Source: Allacma fusca
Taxonomy: Eukaryota; Arthropoda; Collembola; Symphypleona; Sminthuridae
Assembly (NCBI GenBank): GCA_947179485.1
Contig: OX359245.1
Coordinates: forward strand, 74,511,067 to 74,575,066
Reading direction: 5' to 3'
DNA: 64,000 bases
The position numbers and the translations under genes are program-made. Positions 32,301 through 43,317 of the stretch are shown here, piece by piece. Position 1 is the stretch's first letter. Each line of letters opens with the position of its first letter. The notes below the pieces were generated by a model. It did no database searches and had not been told where the DNA came from. It worked only from the letters and a program-made list of their open reading frames with translations.

Positions 32301-35300
32301 TATTGTTCGGTTCAGTTCAGTTCAGTTCTCTCTATGAACTGAAACTGAACTGGACTGAATCGAAAATCAACATTTCAGTTCAGTTAGCTATTCTTCGGTA
32401 AATGAATTCTTGGCTGAATATGTATAATTATACTTACATATCGTCGGTGTAACTTCCTAACCGGCTAAAGTAAAAAATGCTTAGAATACAGACCGGCTAT
32501 TTAGCGCTGTCGCTCAATACTCACAACAGCCATAATTCCCCCATTTCCCTTAACTTGACCACACCTTCCACTCCCCTTACACTAATCCCCACGTACGTAC
32601 TACCATACGTACTACATCTATACTCTCCATCCCATTATTTCCCCTCCACTTCCCCTCCACCTCCAGTCCACTTCCTTTCCCCTCCATTTCCACACCACTT
32701 AACCTCCACCTCACATTATATTACACTCCCCACCACTTACCCTCCGCTTACCCCTCAATTACATTCCCCTCCACTTGCCCTTCAATTACATTCCCCTCCA
32801 CTTCCCGTCCGCTTACCCTTCAATTACATTCCCCTCCACTTTCCCTCCACTTTCTTTTCATTTTCCCTCAACTTCCCTCCACTTTCCCTCCAGTTCCCCT
32901 TCAATTATATACTCCTCCACTTAACCTACAATTACATACCCCTCCACTTTCCCTCCACTCAACCTACAATAACATACCCCTCCACTTTCCCTCCACTCAA
33001 CCTACAATAACATACCCCTCCACTTTCCCTCCACTCAACCTACAATTACATACCCCTCCACTTTCCCTCCACTCAACCTACAATTACATACCCCTCCACT
33101 TTCCCTCCACTCAACCTACAATTGCATACCCCTCCACTTTCCCTCCACTTCCCCTTCATTTAAATACTGAGAGGAGAAGTGGAGGGGAAGTGTAGGGGTT
33201 GAGTATTTAAAGGGGAAGTGGAGGAAAAGTGGTGGGGTTATGTATTTGAAATAGAAGTGGAGGGTAAGTGGAGGGGTTGAGTATTTAAAGGGGAAGTGGA
33301 GGGAAAGTGGAGGAAAAGTGGTGGGGTTATGTATTTGAAATGGAGTAGAGGGTAAGTGGAAGGGTTGAGTATTTAAAGGGGAAGTAGAGGGAAAGTGGAG
33401 GAAAAGTGGTGGGGTTATGTATTTGAAATGGAGTAAAGGGTAAGTGGAGGTGTTGAGTATTTAAAGGGGAAGTGGAGGGAAAGGGGAGGAAAAGTGGTGT
33501 GGTTATGTATTTGAAATGGATGTGGAGGGAAAGTGGAGGAAAAGTGGTGGGGTTATGTATTTGAAATAGAGTAAAGGGTAAGTGGAGATGTTGAGTATTT
33601 AAAGGGGAAGTGGAGGGAAAGTGGAGGAAAATTGGTGGGGTTATGTATTTGAAATGGAGTGGATGGTAAGTGGAGAGGTTGAGTATTTAAAGGGGATGTG
33701 GAGGGAATGTGGAGGGAAAGTGGTGGGGTTATGTATTTGAAATGGAAGTGGAGGGTAAGTGGAGGGGTTGAGCATTTAAAGGGGAAGTGGAGGGAAAGGG
33801 GAGAAAAAGTGGTGTGCTTATGTATTTGAAATGGATGTGGAGGGAAAGTGGAGGAAAAGTGGTGGGGTTATGTATTTGAAATGGAGTGGATGGTAAGTGG
33901 AGAGGTTGAGTATTTAAAGGGGATGTGGAGGAAAAGTGGTGGGGTTATGTATTTGAAATGGAGTGGATGGTAAGTGGAGGGGTTGAGTATTTAAAGGGGA
34001 AGTGGAGGGAAAGTGGTGGGGTTATGTATTTGAAATGGAGTAAAGGGTAAGTGGAGGTGTTAAGTATTTAAAGGGGAAGTGGAGGGAAAGTGGAGGAAAA
34101 GTGGTGGGGTTATGTATTTGAAATGGAGTGGATGGTAAGTGGAGAGGTTGAGTATTTAAAGGGGAAGTGGAGGGAAAGTGGAGGAAAAGTGGTGGGGTTA
34201 TGTATTTGAAATGGAAGTGGAGGGTAAGTGGAGGGGTTGAGCATTTAAAGGGGAAGTGGAGGGAAAGGGGAGGAAAAGTGGTGGGGTTATGTATTTGAAA
34301 TGGAAGTGGAGGGTAAGTGGAGGGGTTGAGGGAAGTGGAGGGAAAGGGGAGGAAAAGTGGTGGGGTTATGTATTTGAAATGGATGTGGAGGGAAAGTGGA
34401 GGAAAAGTGGTGGGGTTATGTATTTGAAATGGAAGTGGTAAGAAAGTGGAGGGGTTGAGTATTTGAAGGGGAAGTGGAGGGGTTGAGTATTTGAAGGGGA
34501 AGTGGAGGGGAAGAGGAGGCGAAGTGGAGGGTAGTGGAGGGAAGTTAAGGGTAGTGGTTTCGAAGTGGACTGGAAGTAGAAGGGAATTGTGGGATAGTGG
34601 AGGTAAACTCCACTCCACTTACATGATACACTGCAAAGGGGAATTATGGCCGGGTTTCACTTTAGAGTTTCTAGCGGAAGCGCTATAGCCGGTTTTCATT
34701 TTAGGTATTTTAAATTATAGCCGGTTAGGAAGTTTAGCCGACGATATACAGATTTTTTAATTAACGTGTACACAGTTCTTTGTATCTCATTTAATCTGAT
34801 TTTAAATATGTTCAATATAGTACTGTTCTTGCACTGCAAATGCAATCACATTATACGTAGATATTCCTTAAAAATCCGAATTCCACTCGATGAATCGAGT
34901 CCATGTGGTGAGCGAAGCGATATAAGGTGAGTGAGCATTTGTGCAATGCGTTAGGGTGAACTGGGCAAACGTACTTATTAACTTCGTGTTTTGGGATTGT
35001 GTAGAATCGTCATCGAAATAACAAGATGGGTATTTTATGATTAATATCGTGTTCGAGCGTTGAGTTCCACCAGTGTCCAACGTATGGGCGATTATTTCCA
35101 AAATTTAAAAAATCTATTAAGTAAAAGTAGTGGTCCCATGCGTGTAGGGCACATAGCGTAAAAGTAATAGTGGAGAGAAACGCTGCTACCAGTCCACTAG
35201 TGGTCGGAACAATTCAATTCAATTCAAAATTTACAATTCAATCTAGTTTGAATACTGAACTGGATTAAAATTTGTGTTTCAATTCGGTTCAGTAAGAAGC

Positions 35301-37100
35301 AATTCAATTCAATTCAGTTCACTCTATGAACTGAACTGAATTGTAAACCATTTGGTTCGCTGGGCATATTTAAATACTGCAAAGGTGGCTAGGGTGGCGA
35401 GTCAGCTAAGGCAGCTGACCATCTCTCCTTACCCTTTTTATTGTATTACGTTAAGCTGATTTAAAAAATGCAAAATTTTGGAAAAAATAAAATTTTGATA
35501 ATTTTGGAAAAAATTAAGCTAGTAGTACTGACTGGTACGTGTAAAAAAATCCATTGAAATCGGTGGAACAGTTAGTCGTTTTGGATTTTTTTACGTACGA
35601 ACACACATTACGATTTCCACCAATAAAGAATAACTGCTCCAAGAGAGTGGCCTAAAGAATGTTCACAAAAAGTTTGAACAAAATTGGTTCGGAGGAAAGC
35701 GTCGAGACAAACAGTTCCAAGCATCCACGGACAACACTATCTTATAAGGGGGCTGACGCCACCCTAAAAATATTAACACATTTTAATGCTGGTTTTATTG
35801 ACGCAAAGATGGTGCTAATCTTATCCTTACAATATCGGTTTTGAATGAGCCTGAAATTGGTTTTATTTGAAATTCAAAGAAAACAATTCAATTCGATTCA
35901 AAAGGTGAATTGAATTATTCGGTTCAGTAAACGATCGAATTGAATTGAAAAATCCATGAATTAAACTGAATTGTAAAATTGCAATTTAAACTGAATTGGT
36001 CCGACCACTCCAGTCCACTGCTAAAAAACGGTTTCTGATTTGGAAATTTTGGATCATGAAAATTTTGCCGAACATGTAACATACTGGTGCTTCACTGAGT
36101 TATTGAAAAATACGTTTTCAAAATTTCGAAAAATGAAACCCGTTTGGAGCATCTGCGTGTGAAACTGCATCTAATGGTAGCGGTCACATGCGTGTAGGGC
36201 CCATAGCGTGAAACTAATAGTGGAGAGAAACTAAACTACCACTCCACTGAGACGGTTCCAGTATGTCGCTTCGCTCATAAAAAGTAACAGTCAGAGATGA
36301 GAAGTGCGTCATACAGAACGACAAAAACAGGCTTTATTGTGCATGCGTAACAATCATTTCAAACGATTCAGTTCAGTTCAGTTTTACGCTGGAACTGAAC
36401 CATTCAGTTTATTTTCTGTATCGAACTGAACAAAACTTGTATGAACCAAACTGAACTGAAATGAAATTTTCAGTTTTGAACTGAACTGGTCCGATCACTA
36501 ATCAGGATGATGGTTATTTCCGAATTTTTTATTAATCTCTTCAAATCAGCCAACACGGTGTTTGCTGCAATATTTGCTCTCGTCAAGCCAATAATGTCAG
36601 CATCCACGGTTTCCAAAGTGCAAAATTTTACAAGTGATGACTCAAAATGGAAGCCCGTCCTCCATTCCCACATCCCACTGTCCGTTCTACCTCCCGTCTA
36701 CGGTGGAACCAACACTTCCTCGACTTGTGATGAGATCCTGGCAAAACCAGGAGAAGACCTGTTCGAGGAAGACGAACCACCTTTTATTGAAGTTACCGTT
36801 CCGGCAGGGGATAAATTGGACATTTGTTTCACGGTGGAGGAGGGCAACAGTACCATTAAATGGTCATTCAAAACGGACAAATACGACATCGCTTTTGCTG
36901 TTAATTGTGATGGGAAAGCGTACATTGAGAAGAATCGAGTGGATTCCCATTTGGGATTTCAAGAGGGGTCTATAACTTGTGACACACCTGGAGATTACAT
37001 CTTCACTTTTGACAACACCTACAGTCGGATGAGAGTCAAAGCCTTGACCTACAGAATTGATGTGTTTACTCCAATTGGACGTAAACAAATCTCATATTGA
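29320..37100 (+). CDS. Sec14-like protein A (CRAL-TRIO + GOLD), 7 exons, 373 aa
   Basis: Exons are 29320-29361, 31170-31245, 31346-31389, 31473-31590, 31750-31959, 32111-32191 and 36550-37100. All borders are GT-AG and the total is exactly 374 codons including the stop. Residues about 15-90 form the CRAL-TRIO N-terminal helices (FLDDHDLLRWIRARNHNLDQ, AEKMIRE). Residues about 95-250 form the lipid-binding CRAL-TRIO fold (PVTQFVIILDFKGL, FAAIFALVKPIMSA, LPPVYGGTN). The last about 110 residues form a GOLD domain (FIEVTVPAGDKLDICF to YRIDVFTP). Proteins of this type bind phosphoinositides or other small lipids in the cytosol and act in lipid transfer or signalling; the ligand here is unknown. No signal peptide is present. 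Intron 1 (1808 bp) and intron 6 (4358 bp) are swollen by transposons. An AATAAA signal follows the stop at about 37157. Confidence 0.88.
29379..31036. mobile_element. hAT-like element with CTTGAA arrays, in intron 1
   Basis: The 1658-bp element has termini CAGAGCTGCGTTCA at the left and TGAACGCAGCTCTG at the right, a 14-bp inverted repeat. Flanks are GTTTAGTA (29371-29378) and GTTTCGTA (31037-31044), an 8-bp duplication with one mismatch. Subterminal DNA on both sides consists of ACTTGA / CTTGAA tandem words (29390-29600 and 30640-31026). At the left an 85-bp internal segment (AAATTGTCTAAACGAGGTAT and onward) occurs twice (about 29434 and 29604). No transposase was found, so it is non-autonomous. 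Intron 1 of the paralogue at 44.2 kb lacks it. Confidence 0.82.
32439..34746. mobile_element. TIR element carrying a pyrimidine/purine strand-switch minisatellite
   Basis: The ends form an inverted repeat, TATCGTCGG-(2-3 variable bases)-AACTTCCTAACCGGCTA, within 32439-32468 and its complement at 34717-34746. They are flanked by TACA on both sides (32435-32438, 34747-34750), a possible 4-bp duplication. The interior from 32530 to 33165 is nearly pure pyrimidine on the plus strand (CCCCTCCACTTTCCCTCCAC, with about six tandem 38-39 bp units from 32930). From 33170 to 34615 it is nearly pure purine, with about 16 copies of a 50-90 bp unit containing GGGGTTATGTATTTGAAATG and GGAAGTGGAGGG. No gene is present; open frames here are by-products of composition. 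Confidence 0.8.
35199..36010. mobile_element. Nested hAT-like element with ATTCA arrays
   Basis: The 812-bp insert begins TAGTGGTCGGAACAATTCAA and ends TTGGTCCGACCACTC. The 8-bp duplication CAGTCCAC flanks it (35191-35198 and 36011-36018). Subterminal words are AATTCAATTC in place of the GTTCAGTT of its host element. It contains a further nested TIR element (35390-35766). Confidence 0.82.
35390..35766. mobile_element. TIR element, TAGGGTGGCG...CGCCACCCTA type
   Basis: The 377-bp segment starts TAGGGTGGCGAGTCAGC and ends GGGGGCTGACGCCACCCTA. The same ends bound the 400-bp segment at 49079-49478, and both contain the phrase CATTGAAATCGG followed by CAGTTAGT or CAGTAGTT. No clear target duplication was found and there is no coding capacity, so the superfamily is unknown. 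Confidence 0.65.
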
Positions 37101-37156
37101 GGCTAGTTTGGCTCCTCATAGCGAAGGAATACCAATTATAGCCTAAAATTCTGAAA

Positions 37157-37168
37157 AAATAAAATAAA
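37157..37168 (+). promoter_or_regulatory. Polyadenylation signal of Sec14-like gene A
   Basis: Overlapping AATAAA hexamers lie about 57 bp after the stop codon, on the gene strand. Confidence 0.6.
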
Positions 37169-37334
37169 ATTGGCTTTGTTATTCCATGCATTGATACACC
37201 TATACTCTCAAAGTGTGTACCAACTCATCATCAGCACATAAAATATCAACCACTACTGTTCAAACATGGATTGACCAACTCATTACGTTTTAAATTTTTG
37301 ATATAATTTATTGCCTTCTTTGTCACGAGTAGTG

Positions 37335-37440
37335 TTTCTATCAGTAACAAAAAATTGAGCTCGACTCGACTCGAAACAAAAACATCGTGAAAATTCAACT
37401 TTTTGTCCCGAACTCGAACTCGGGACATTCAAGTCGGGAA
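37335..37440. repeat. Short ACTCGA / CTCGAA array
   Basis: GAGCTCGACTCGACTCGAAA is followed by CCCGAACTCGAACTCGGGAC, another short degenerate word array like those in the hAT-like elements. Termini were not resolved. Confidence 0.45.
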
Positions 37441-37444
37441 AATT

Positions 37445-38190
37445 GTTTGTAATCGATATTATATGCATATTGCTGAAATTATTCCTATTGAATAGCCAAA
37501 CCATAGAGTTTTCTGTATGAGCATTTCTGTATGACTGAATAATATGTGAGTTAGTTGTAGTTACGCATATCAAAGCTAAAGCAGCCCCAGCTTTTAATGC
37601 TCTAAAGTAAACAGTTTAATGTGAAACAAACGTTGAAGCACCGGGCACTGGCATGTTGATTTGGTCAAATTGTGGGTGTATTAAGCTCATTTACAGCTTT
37701 CTGGCTAAAGCTTGCTCTAATATTGCGGCCGATGTCTTCAGTAATCAATGTTATGATCCCTTGTTCTATTCATTTGAAAGCTCTTGAAACTCAGTACAGA
37801 TAAGAGTAAAATTAATGTTTTCCATAATTTGAAGTGTTGAAAAAAATTAACATAATTCCTTAATTTCTGTTTTTGATTATTTTTTTTCGATTTTATTTAA
37901 ATTCCTTGAGCTCTGCATCCACAGTTTTTAGCTACAAGAAGTTCAAGGATTTTGAAAAATGTGGAGGAAATTTACTATACGAACGAAGAATCGATTATTT
38001 TATCGTAGCCCTTCGCTGGATCGGGAAGAGAAAAATGCTGAGCGTTACCCTGTGTATGGAGTTTGTGCGTATTTACACAAACAATCTATAATAAATTAAT
38101 GGCAATTTTGACGCTCAATGAGCCGAATCAATTTTCCGAAATGGAAAACGGATTCAAATCTTTTTCTTAGTAGGTTCCATATATAAGAAC
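37445..38190 (-). pseudogene. Broken remnant of the nuclease-fold gene region
   Basis: 37445-38090 is a diverged copy of 16706-17350, the intron block plus the end of exon a of protein B. 38130-38185 resembles a short piece of exon 3 of protein A near 18845-18905. It is broken and non-functional, a fossil of a segmental duplication. Confidence 0.55.
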
Positions 38191-39080
38191 ACTGACGACA
38201 TTAATAAATTCCCAAACGATCAAAAGTTTGTCCCTGTATCTACGCGGCAGGGAGAATTGCTCAAGTTAAATACCACATTCAGACAGCAAAACAAAGTTTT
38301 TTAGAATCACGAGTGTTGCTTAATGAATTTTATCCACACGAAAAATAAAGCCGGCAAAATATCATGGTTTAAATAAAACCCTTGAATTTTATTTCAATTC
38401 AGAAATAATTGGTCGCACTAATTTCATTTGTTGCCCGCTGCAGATTGAAATACACGTTCCATGCACCAAAGCATTCGAACAACCTCAATTCTTGCATTTT
38501 ATTCTTGAAAAGTATGTACATCTATCCCATTAATACTTTGATTGTACCAGTAGATTTTTTTTTTGGAGAAACAAAAAAACTGGTGCAAAGCAAAATGGTT
38601 GAACGTTTATAACGACAACTTTAATAGCGTTTGTCAATACCTCTGTTTTAGAGCCTTCGGAAATAAAGACGAACCATATTTGGAGATGTCAGAGATTTTT
38701 GTCCATACTCAATTTTAGTCTTAATACATCTGTGAAGTGTACTTTCAGCCGGCGTGTTCTACCGCAGCATATGAATTTAACAAGGTATAATTTTTGGAAA
38801 CTCAAACATCTCGTATGCATCCGAGTCCCGACGACCCGAACACTGATTTGCACGCAGGCTGAAAGGTTATTCCACCTGGGATTTAAACATTAAGACTAAC
38901 AATAAGGGTACATCAAGATTGCTGTAATCAACAGGTTCCACAAATTACACAAGTACAACGCTACAATTCAGAAGTCAGCTTTTGATTGTCCACATTTTGT
39001 ACCTTTTCAAAAGGACAAAACAAAACTGAATTTTGGCTACAAACCAAGGAAATGAAGCCCTCAATACAAGAGCGGAATTG
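38191..39080 (+). other. Duplicated segment with unrecognised exon-like stretch
   Basis: This is homologous to 57770-58640. Both copies contain, after an acceptor-like GCAG, a stretch beginning IEIHVPC (here near 38445) that reads IEIHVPCPKTFERQQFLNFI in the better copy. I do not recognise the protein. The open stretch is short in both copies, so it may be an exon remnant of a gene that once belonged to this duplicated unit. Confidence 0.4.
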
Positions 39081-39298
39081 AATTTCCTTCGTTACGGTAG
39101 TTCTGTTCTTTTCAAATGAAAATCCAATCTAATTTTAAGGCTTTGTTCCTTCCAGTGTGCTCCTTGTTTGAGTACTAACAATAAGTGACGTTCCAATAAA
39201 ATACCATACATCTTGACCGTAAATATACTTATTTCTATAAGAAATTTACTTGCTTTGCATATGTATGGGGAAAATTTACCCATAGCAGGAAAGCAGGG

Positions 39299-39789
39299 TA
39301 GTGGTCGGACCAGTTCAGTTCAAAACTGAAAATTTCAATTCAGCTCAGTTCAGTTCAGTTTGGTTCATACAAATTTTGGTTCAGTTCGATACACAAACTA
39401 AACTGAATGGTTCGGTTCCAGCGTGAAACTGAACTGAACTGAATCGTTTGGGCTGATTGTTACGCATGCAAAATAAAGCCTGTTTCTGTCGTTCTGTATG
39501 ACGAACTTCTAATCTCTGACTGTTACTTTTTAAGGAATATCTACGTAAAAAAAATGGTTGCATTTGCAGTGCAAGAACAGTACTAGATTGAACATATTTA
39601 AAATCAGATTAAAGTGGGATACAAAGAACTGTATACCCCTTATTTAAAACATCTATATATATATATATATTCAGTTCACTTTCAGTTCATAGAGAGAACT
39701 GAACCGAACCGAAGAATAGCTAACTGAACTGCAATTTTCGATTTTTCAAGCTGAATTTTACGATCCAAACTGAACTAGTCCGACCACTA
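39299..39789. mobile_element. Short hAT-like element with GTTCA arrays
   Basis: The 491-bp element begins TAGTGGTCGGACCAGTTCAG and ends CTAGTCCGACCACTA. The flanks AAGCAGGG and AATAAGGG look like an 8-bp duplication with two changes. Both subterminal regions are GTTCAGTT word arrays. It corresponds to the uninterrupted core of the 4.25 kb element at 32252-36500 in the opposite orientation. No transposase. Confidence 0.78.
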
Positions 39790-39889
39790 AATAAGGGTAA
39801 GCGGGAGTGCTACTCTGCCAGCTGTTATCAAAAATCCAACTGCTTGGCTAGTATATTTATTCCAGGATAGTTTCCGTGTAAACACAATT

Positions 39890-41797
39890 TTTATAAAACT
39901 CGTACCGTGAGACTTGACTTGATGATTTGTCGGGGATAATGACGGAGTATGCTGCAATTAATAATCGTTCACGTCACTGGATGTGTGTAATTTCGATCTT
40001 ATCGGCACGTTTTAATTACGGTGGGATCCACGTTTCTCTTTTTGAGGTATCTATAATTTATGCTCAAATATAGAGGAAAACTGTGCAAAGCACATGTGCT
40101 TGTTTGTGTGATTAATCAGTTTCTAGGTCAGTTTGAGAAGGTAATTTTCTCTCGACTGCTTGGAACATACGAACTTTCTCATCGAAATATTCTCAGGACG
40201 TAAACGGGCTTACTGTAGTGCAAGCATGCATGTGTACATGAATATGTATGCATATGCACCCACGAACTGGTGAGATCTGGGTTTTTCAAATGGGCAAGTT
40301 TTAAAGCAATTAGGCTTCTCTTTAATGTGGTATTGCTGACGGAGATGCGACAATCCAGGCAGTCCGTGAAGTCCTTTAAACCTGTTTAAAAAATGTTTTC
40401 AACAACTAAAGAAAATTTGTTTTAGGAGGAGAGCCCATATCATTTCTTCTGACCGAAAAAAATGCATGAAAAACTGGTCAAAATTCATGGTTTTGTTCAA
40501 AAATTTGAAAGATTGTTAATATAATACAATGCGTTTGAAAATACTTCCAATCTCTGGTATTTGCACGCATTATGAGCTCTGGAACATTCGACGCGACTTT
40601 GGACGCTGGAATTAGAATGTTGTAGACGTGCAGTTGCGATAACTAACATGCAGTTTTGGCTTGAGTCTTGGCGACTCGATTTTTCACTTCTTGATTTATT
40701 CGACCTTTTCCAATAATTTTCTCATCTTAGTAGCTCTGTCTAAATATAACTCAATAATATCTTGATACAAATATCCGCCTTGTTCTAATTAACTGCCAAT
40801 AACACAAAATAACTTGCCATCCAACTTTTTTTATAACTCAAATTTATAAATTGTATTAATTGTGGCTAATAAGTATCATCAGTGTGTCACACAGACTCTT
40901 TATGTAATTAGTGACAAAATACTACATTATGAAGACCTTAAGTACAAAATTTTGTTAAATCCTATTCTCCACTTCTATTTTGTTATTATTCCTCGTCTGT
41001 ATTTATTTATTTATCCTTTCTGAAACGTTTCCCTAAAAGCATATATTTTATCTACACAGTCTAAAATATATTTACTGTATGTTGTAAGGTTAAAAGGGTA
41101 TTAACAGTAATCTATATCTATTCAGAAATACTAAAAATACCGACAGATGTTTCCATCATACGGGCATGATGGCAAAAAAATCATCAAAATGTCTAAAATC
41201 TCAACGTATTCAAATACTCGAGTACAATGGTCGCGGGTACGAGTAAATGACCCCATTATACCCGTACCCAGCAGGTATATACCCATTTTGAAATCCTTGT
41301 AACCGTACCCATACCCGTATCCGCAAGCGCCATTTTGAGCCTACCGAAGTGTACCCGGGTAGTATCCGGAATTGTTCGGGTACACAAAATCTGTACCCGG
41401 GTAGTACCTATACCCGTACCCGTACCCGTTTACCCGAGTATTACCCATAGCCGTGCCGAGCACTGATATAGCTATACACCTTTCCATAATAGATGGGAAA
41501 TTGACATACTGGTTATTTTTTCGATTTAAAAGGGAACTTGCTGCTTCCTCATGAAATCACCTGCAACAAATACTTACGTGAAATTAAAAGGACTTCTATT
41601 CTTGGATGAAATTAAGTAATTATATGTTTTCAATTTTATTTCTAGGATTTTATTTGCCATCATAACTCAGAATAGGGGAATTAACATTAGAGCTAATCTA
41701 AAGGAACTTCAATTAGCTCACTCAGTCGAATTAAGCAACTCCTTGCAATCACACTAGCAGTAATATTTTTCGCCTTGTCTGTAACATTTAGGGAAAT
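39890..41797. repeat. Duplicated upstream block of the exon-1-only Sec14-like copy
   Basis: 39905-40630 matches the region upstream of the other copies (near 27150 and 58720). A TACCCG-rich insert occupies the right part (41210-41465). 41465-41797 again matches the proximal upstream DNA of the other copies, including CTCACTCAGTCGAATTAA. Nothing else was recognised. Confidence 0.55.
41213..41465. repeat. Degenerate TACCCG array
   Basis: About twenty variants of TACCCG or CGGGTA lie within 250 bp. The right edge on the minus strand begins CAGTGCTCGGCACGG, typical of a hAT terminus, and it interrupts sequence otherwise shared with paralogous upstream blocks. The left terminus was not found. Confidence 0.55.
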
Positions 41798-41839
41798 ATG
41801 TCCAGTCCAGATTCCAAAGAAATTGAGTTAATTTCTCAG
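41798..41839 (+). pseudogene. Exon-1-only copy of the Sec14-like gene
   Basis: The 42-bp exon encodes MSSPDSKEIELISQ, has an intact start codon and a GT donor, and is preceded by the conserved upstream block. The next 100 bp diverge into remnants of the nuclease-fold gene region and no further Sec14 exons follow before 44.2 kb. It is therefore an orphan first exon, perhaps still with a promoter. Confidence 0.72.
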
Positions 41840-41929
41840 GTTTGTAAACTTTAATATTCATGCCGGGGATTTTCTATTAATAAATCCTATAATTCAAAAC
41901 TATAGTAATTATTCCATAGCCGATTTTCA

Positions 41930-43200
41930 CGCGGGTAAGCTCATTTACAAATTTCCAGCTAAAGCTTGCACTAATATTGCGACCGATATCTACAGTACTC
42001 AATGTAGTGATCCCTTGTTGTATTCATTTGAAAGCTGTTGAAATTCAATACAAATAAACGTAAATGTAATGTTTTAAAATTTTTTGTTGTGAGCTAAAAT
42101 TAACGTAATTTCTTAATTTCTGTTTTTGGGAAAAAAATTTGATTTTATTTGAATTCCTTGAGCTCTGTATCCACAGTTTTTTAGCTATCAAAATGTTAAG
42201 GGTTTTTGGAGGAAATTGACTATAATAAAGCTACAATTTAGTTTTGAAGCCTAAATATTTGCACGCCGTCTCTGTTATTCCACGGAGGTGGACCAACATT
42301 GGATTATGTTTTTGAGATTTTTGCTGGCAATTGAATAAACCAGGAATTCCATTTAATGCCAACTTGTTGAGCCTTGACCCCGCCAAATTTCCAGCAGTAT
42401 GAAACTCCAAACTTTGAAAAACCGGACTGAAGTTCATATGGACGTAATGAAGATTTTTGTCGGTTAGATTGATAACATTTAGATTATTCACTTATTAACA
42501 AGACGGTGGGCAAATTTTATATATGGGGCAAGAGATAACAATAATTTATTATAGATAATTAGACGATAATTTTTATTGAACACAAATCCACCTTTGCGTC
42601 GCTCTTTATCTTGAATATACTCTTGGTATCTTTTTAATTTTGCACGGTATTCATTAATAATCCGGCCGTAATACCATGTAGATATATTGTCATCGTCACT
42701 GAGATTAACTTTTAGTTGAATAGTGAAAGTAAGGCAGTCGGATTTCAATTTTGTTTTCTTACTCGAATTTTGACAAACAAAGACTCATTTCTAACAAAGT
42801 CTGACAATAAAAGGTTATCCTAATAATTCAAGAAGTACAGATTTTCAGGGAAATAGTTGAATGCCTCCCTGGTTGTTCCACCAAATTTAATTGGAATTGA
42901 ACATCCGACAATATCAGCATTCCCTTTTTCTGGTGATTTCAGAAAAAATCCATTCTCTCCGATAAGATCGGAGTAAAAAATGTTAGATGTGTGCCAGCCC
43001 AGCTAGTATCATTTCAATTGTAATTTTTAAAATTATTTGTAGTTAACGAAAATACATGCAAGGTTTCACACGACAAGTTGAATATACAGATTTCATCTCT
43101 AGTAAATCCTAATTAAAGCTTCGAAATTCGAGATTTTTGAAAACAAATGTGGGAAATGACTCTGAAATTGAAACTACCACCAGCAAACTCATTATTATTA
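41930..43200 (-). pseudogene. Broken copy of the nuclease-fold gene pair
   Basis: The order matches 18760-16960. Remnants of the last exon of protein A (about 43190-42490, including WYYGRIINEYRAKLKR) are followed by a remnant of exon a of protein B (42480-42235, NLHYVHMNFSPVFQSL) and the start of its intron block. It is clearly broken by several changes and is a fossil of a segmental duplication. Confidence 0.7.
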
Positions 43201-43317
43201 AATATTATTTTATATAATAAATAATAGCATTCCCTAGCATCCAATCTATTAAAAGTATATCATGTATATTAAGTTGCCAGTAATTTGTACACGCATTTCA
43301 CGTATATGTTGTGAAAA

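Larger units (their letters stand above)
32252..36500. mobile_element. hAT-like element with GTTCA arrays in intron 6, host of nested inserts
   Basis: Ends are TAGTGGTC at the left and GATCACTA at the right, flanked by a perfect 8-bp target duplication ATCAGGAT (32244-32251 and 36501-36508). Subterminal DNA is made of GTTCAGTT words. The right arm (36290-36500) matches the short relative at 39299-39789 in inverted orientation, including a TTACGCATGC-type stretch. The 4.25 kb length is mostly nested inserts (32439-34746 and 35199-36010). The insertion point is 41-50 bp before the 3' splice site of intron 6. The paralogous intron at 46023-46130 shows the empty site. Confidence 0.88.

Noticed and set aside
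33234-34440. Regularly spaced GGGGTTATGTATTTGAAATG words, resembling a CRISPR-like array
   Set aside because: The spacers are themselves variants of the same purine-rich repeat, and the context is a eukaryotic transposon; this is a minisatellite.
32477-34688. Long open frames rich in Pro, Ser, Leu, His or Gly/Lys in the minisatellite
   Set aside because: They arise from the repeat unit itself (period without stop codons) and occur on both strands with no conserved protein features.
36501-36549. Idea that the hAT-like element landed on, and duplicated, the intron 6 splice acceptor (ATCAG/GAT)
   Set aside because: Comparing both paralogues and phases shows the true acceptor is AAATCAG at 36543-36549, giving INTNTVFAAIFAL; the duplication lies upstream inside the intron.
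36507-36549. Alternative start of the last Sec14 exon at ATG 36507
   Set aside because: It would encode a short unrelated leader in place of the CRAL-TRIO continuation; the spliced model keeps the domain and phase in both paralogues.
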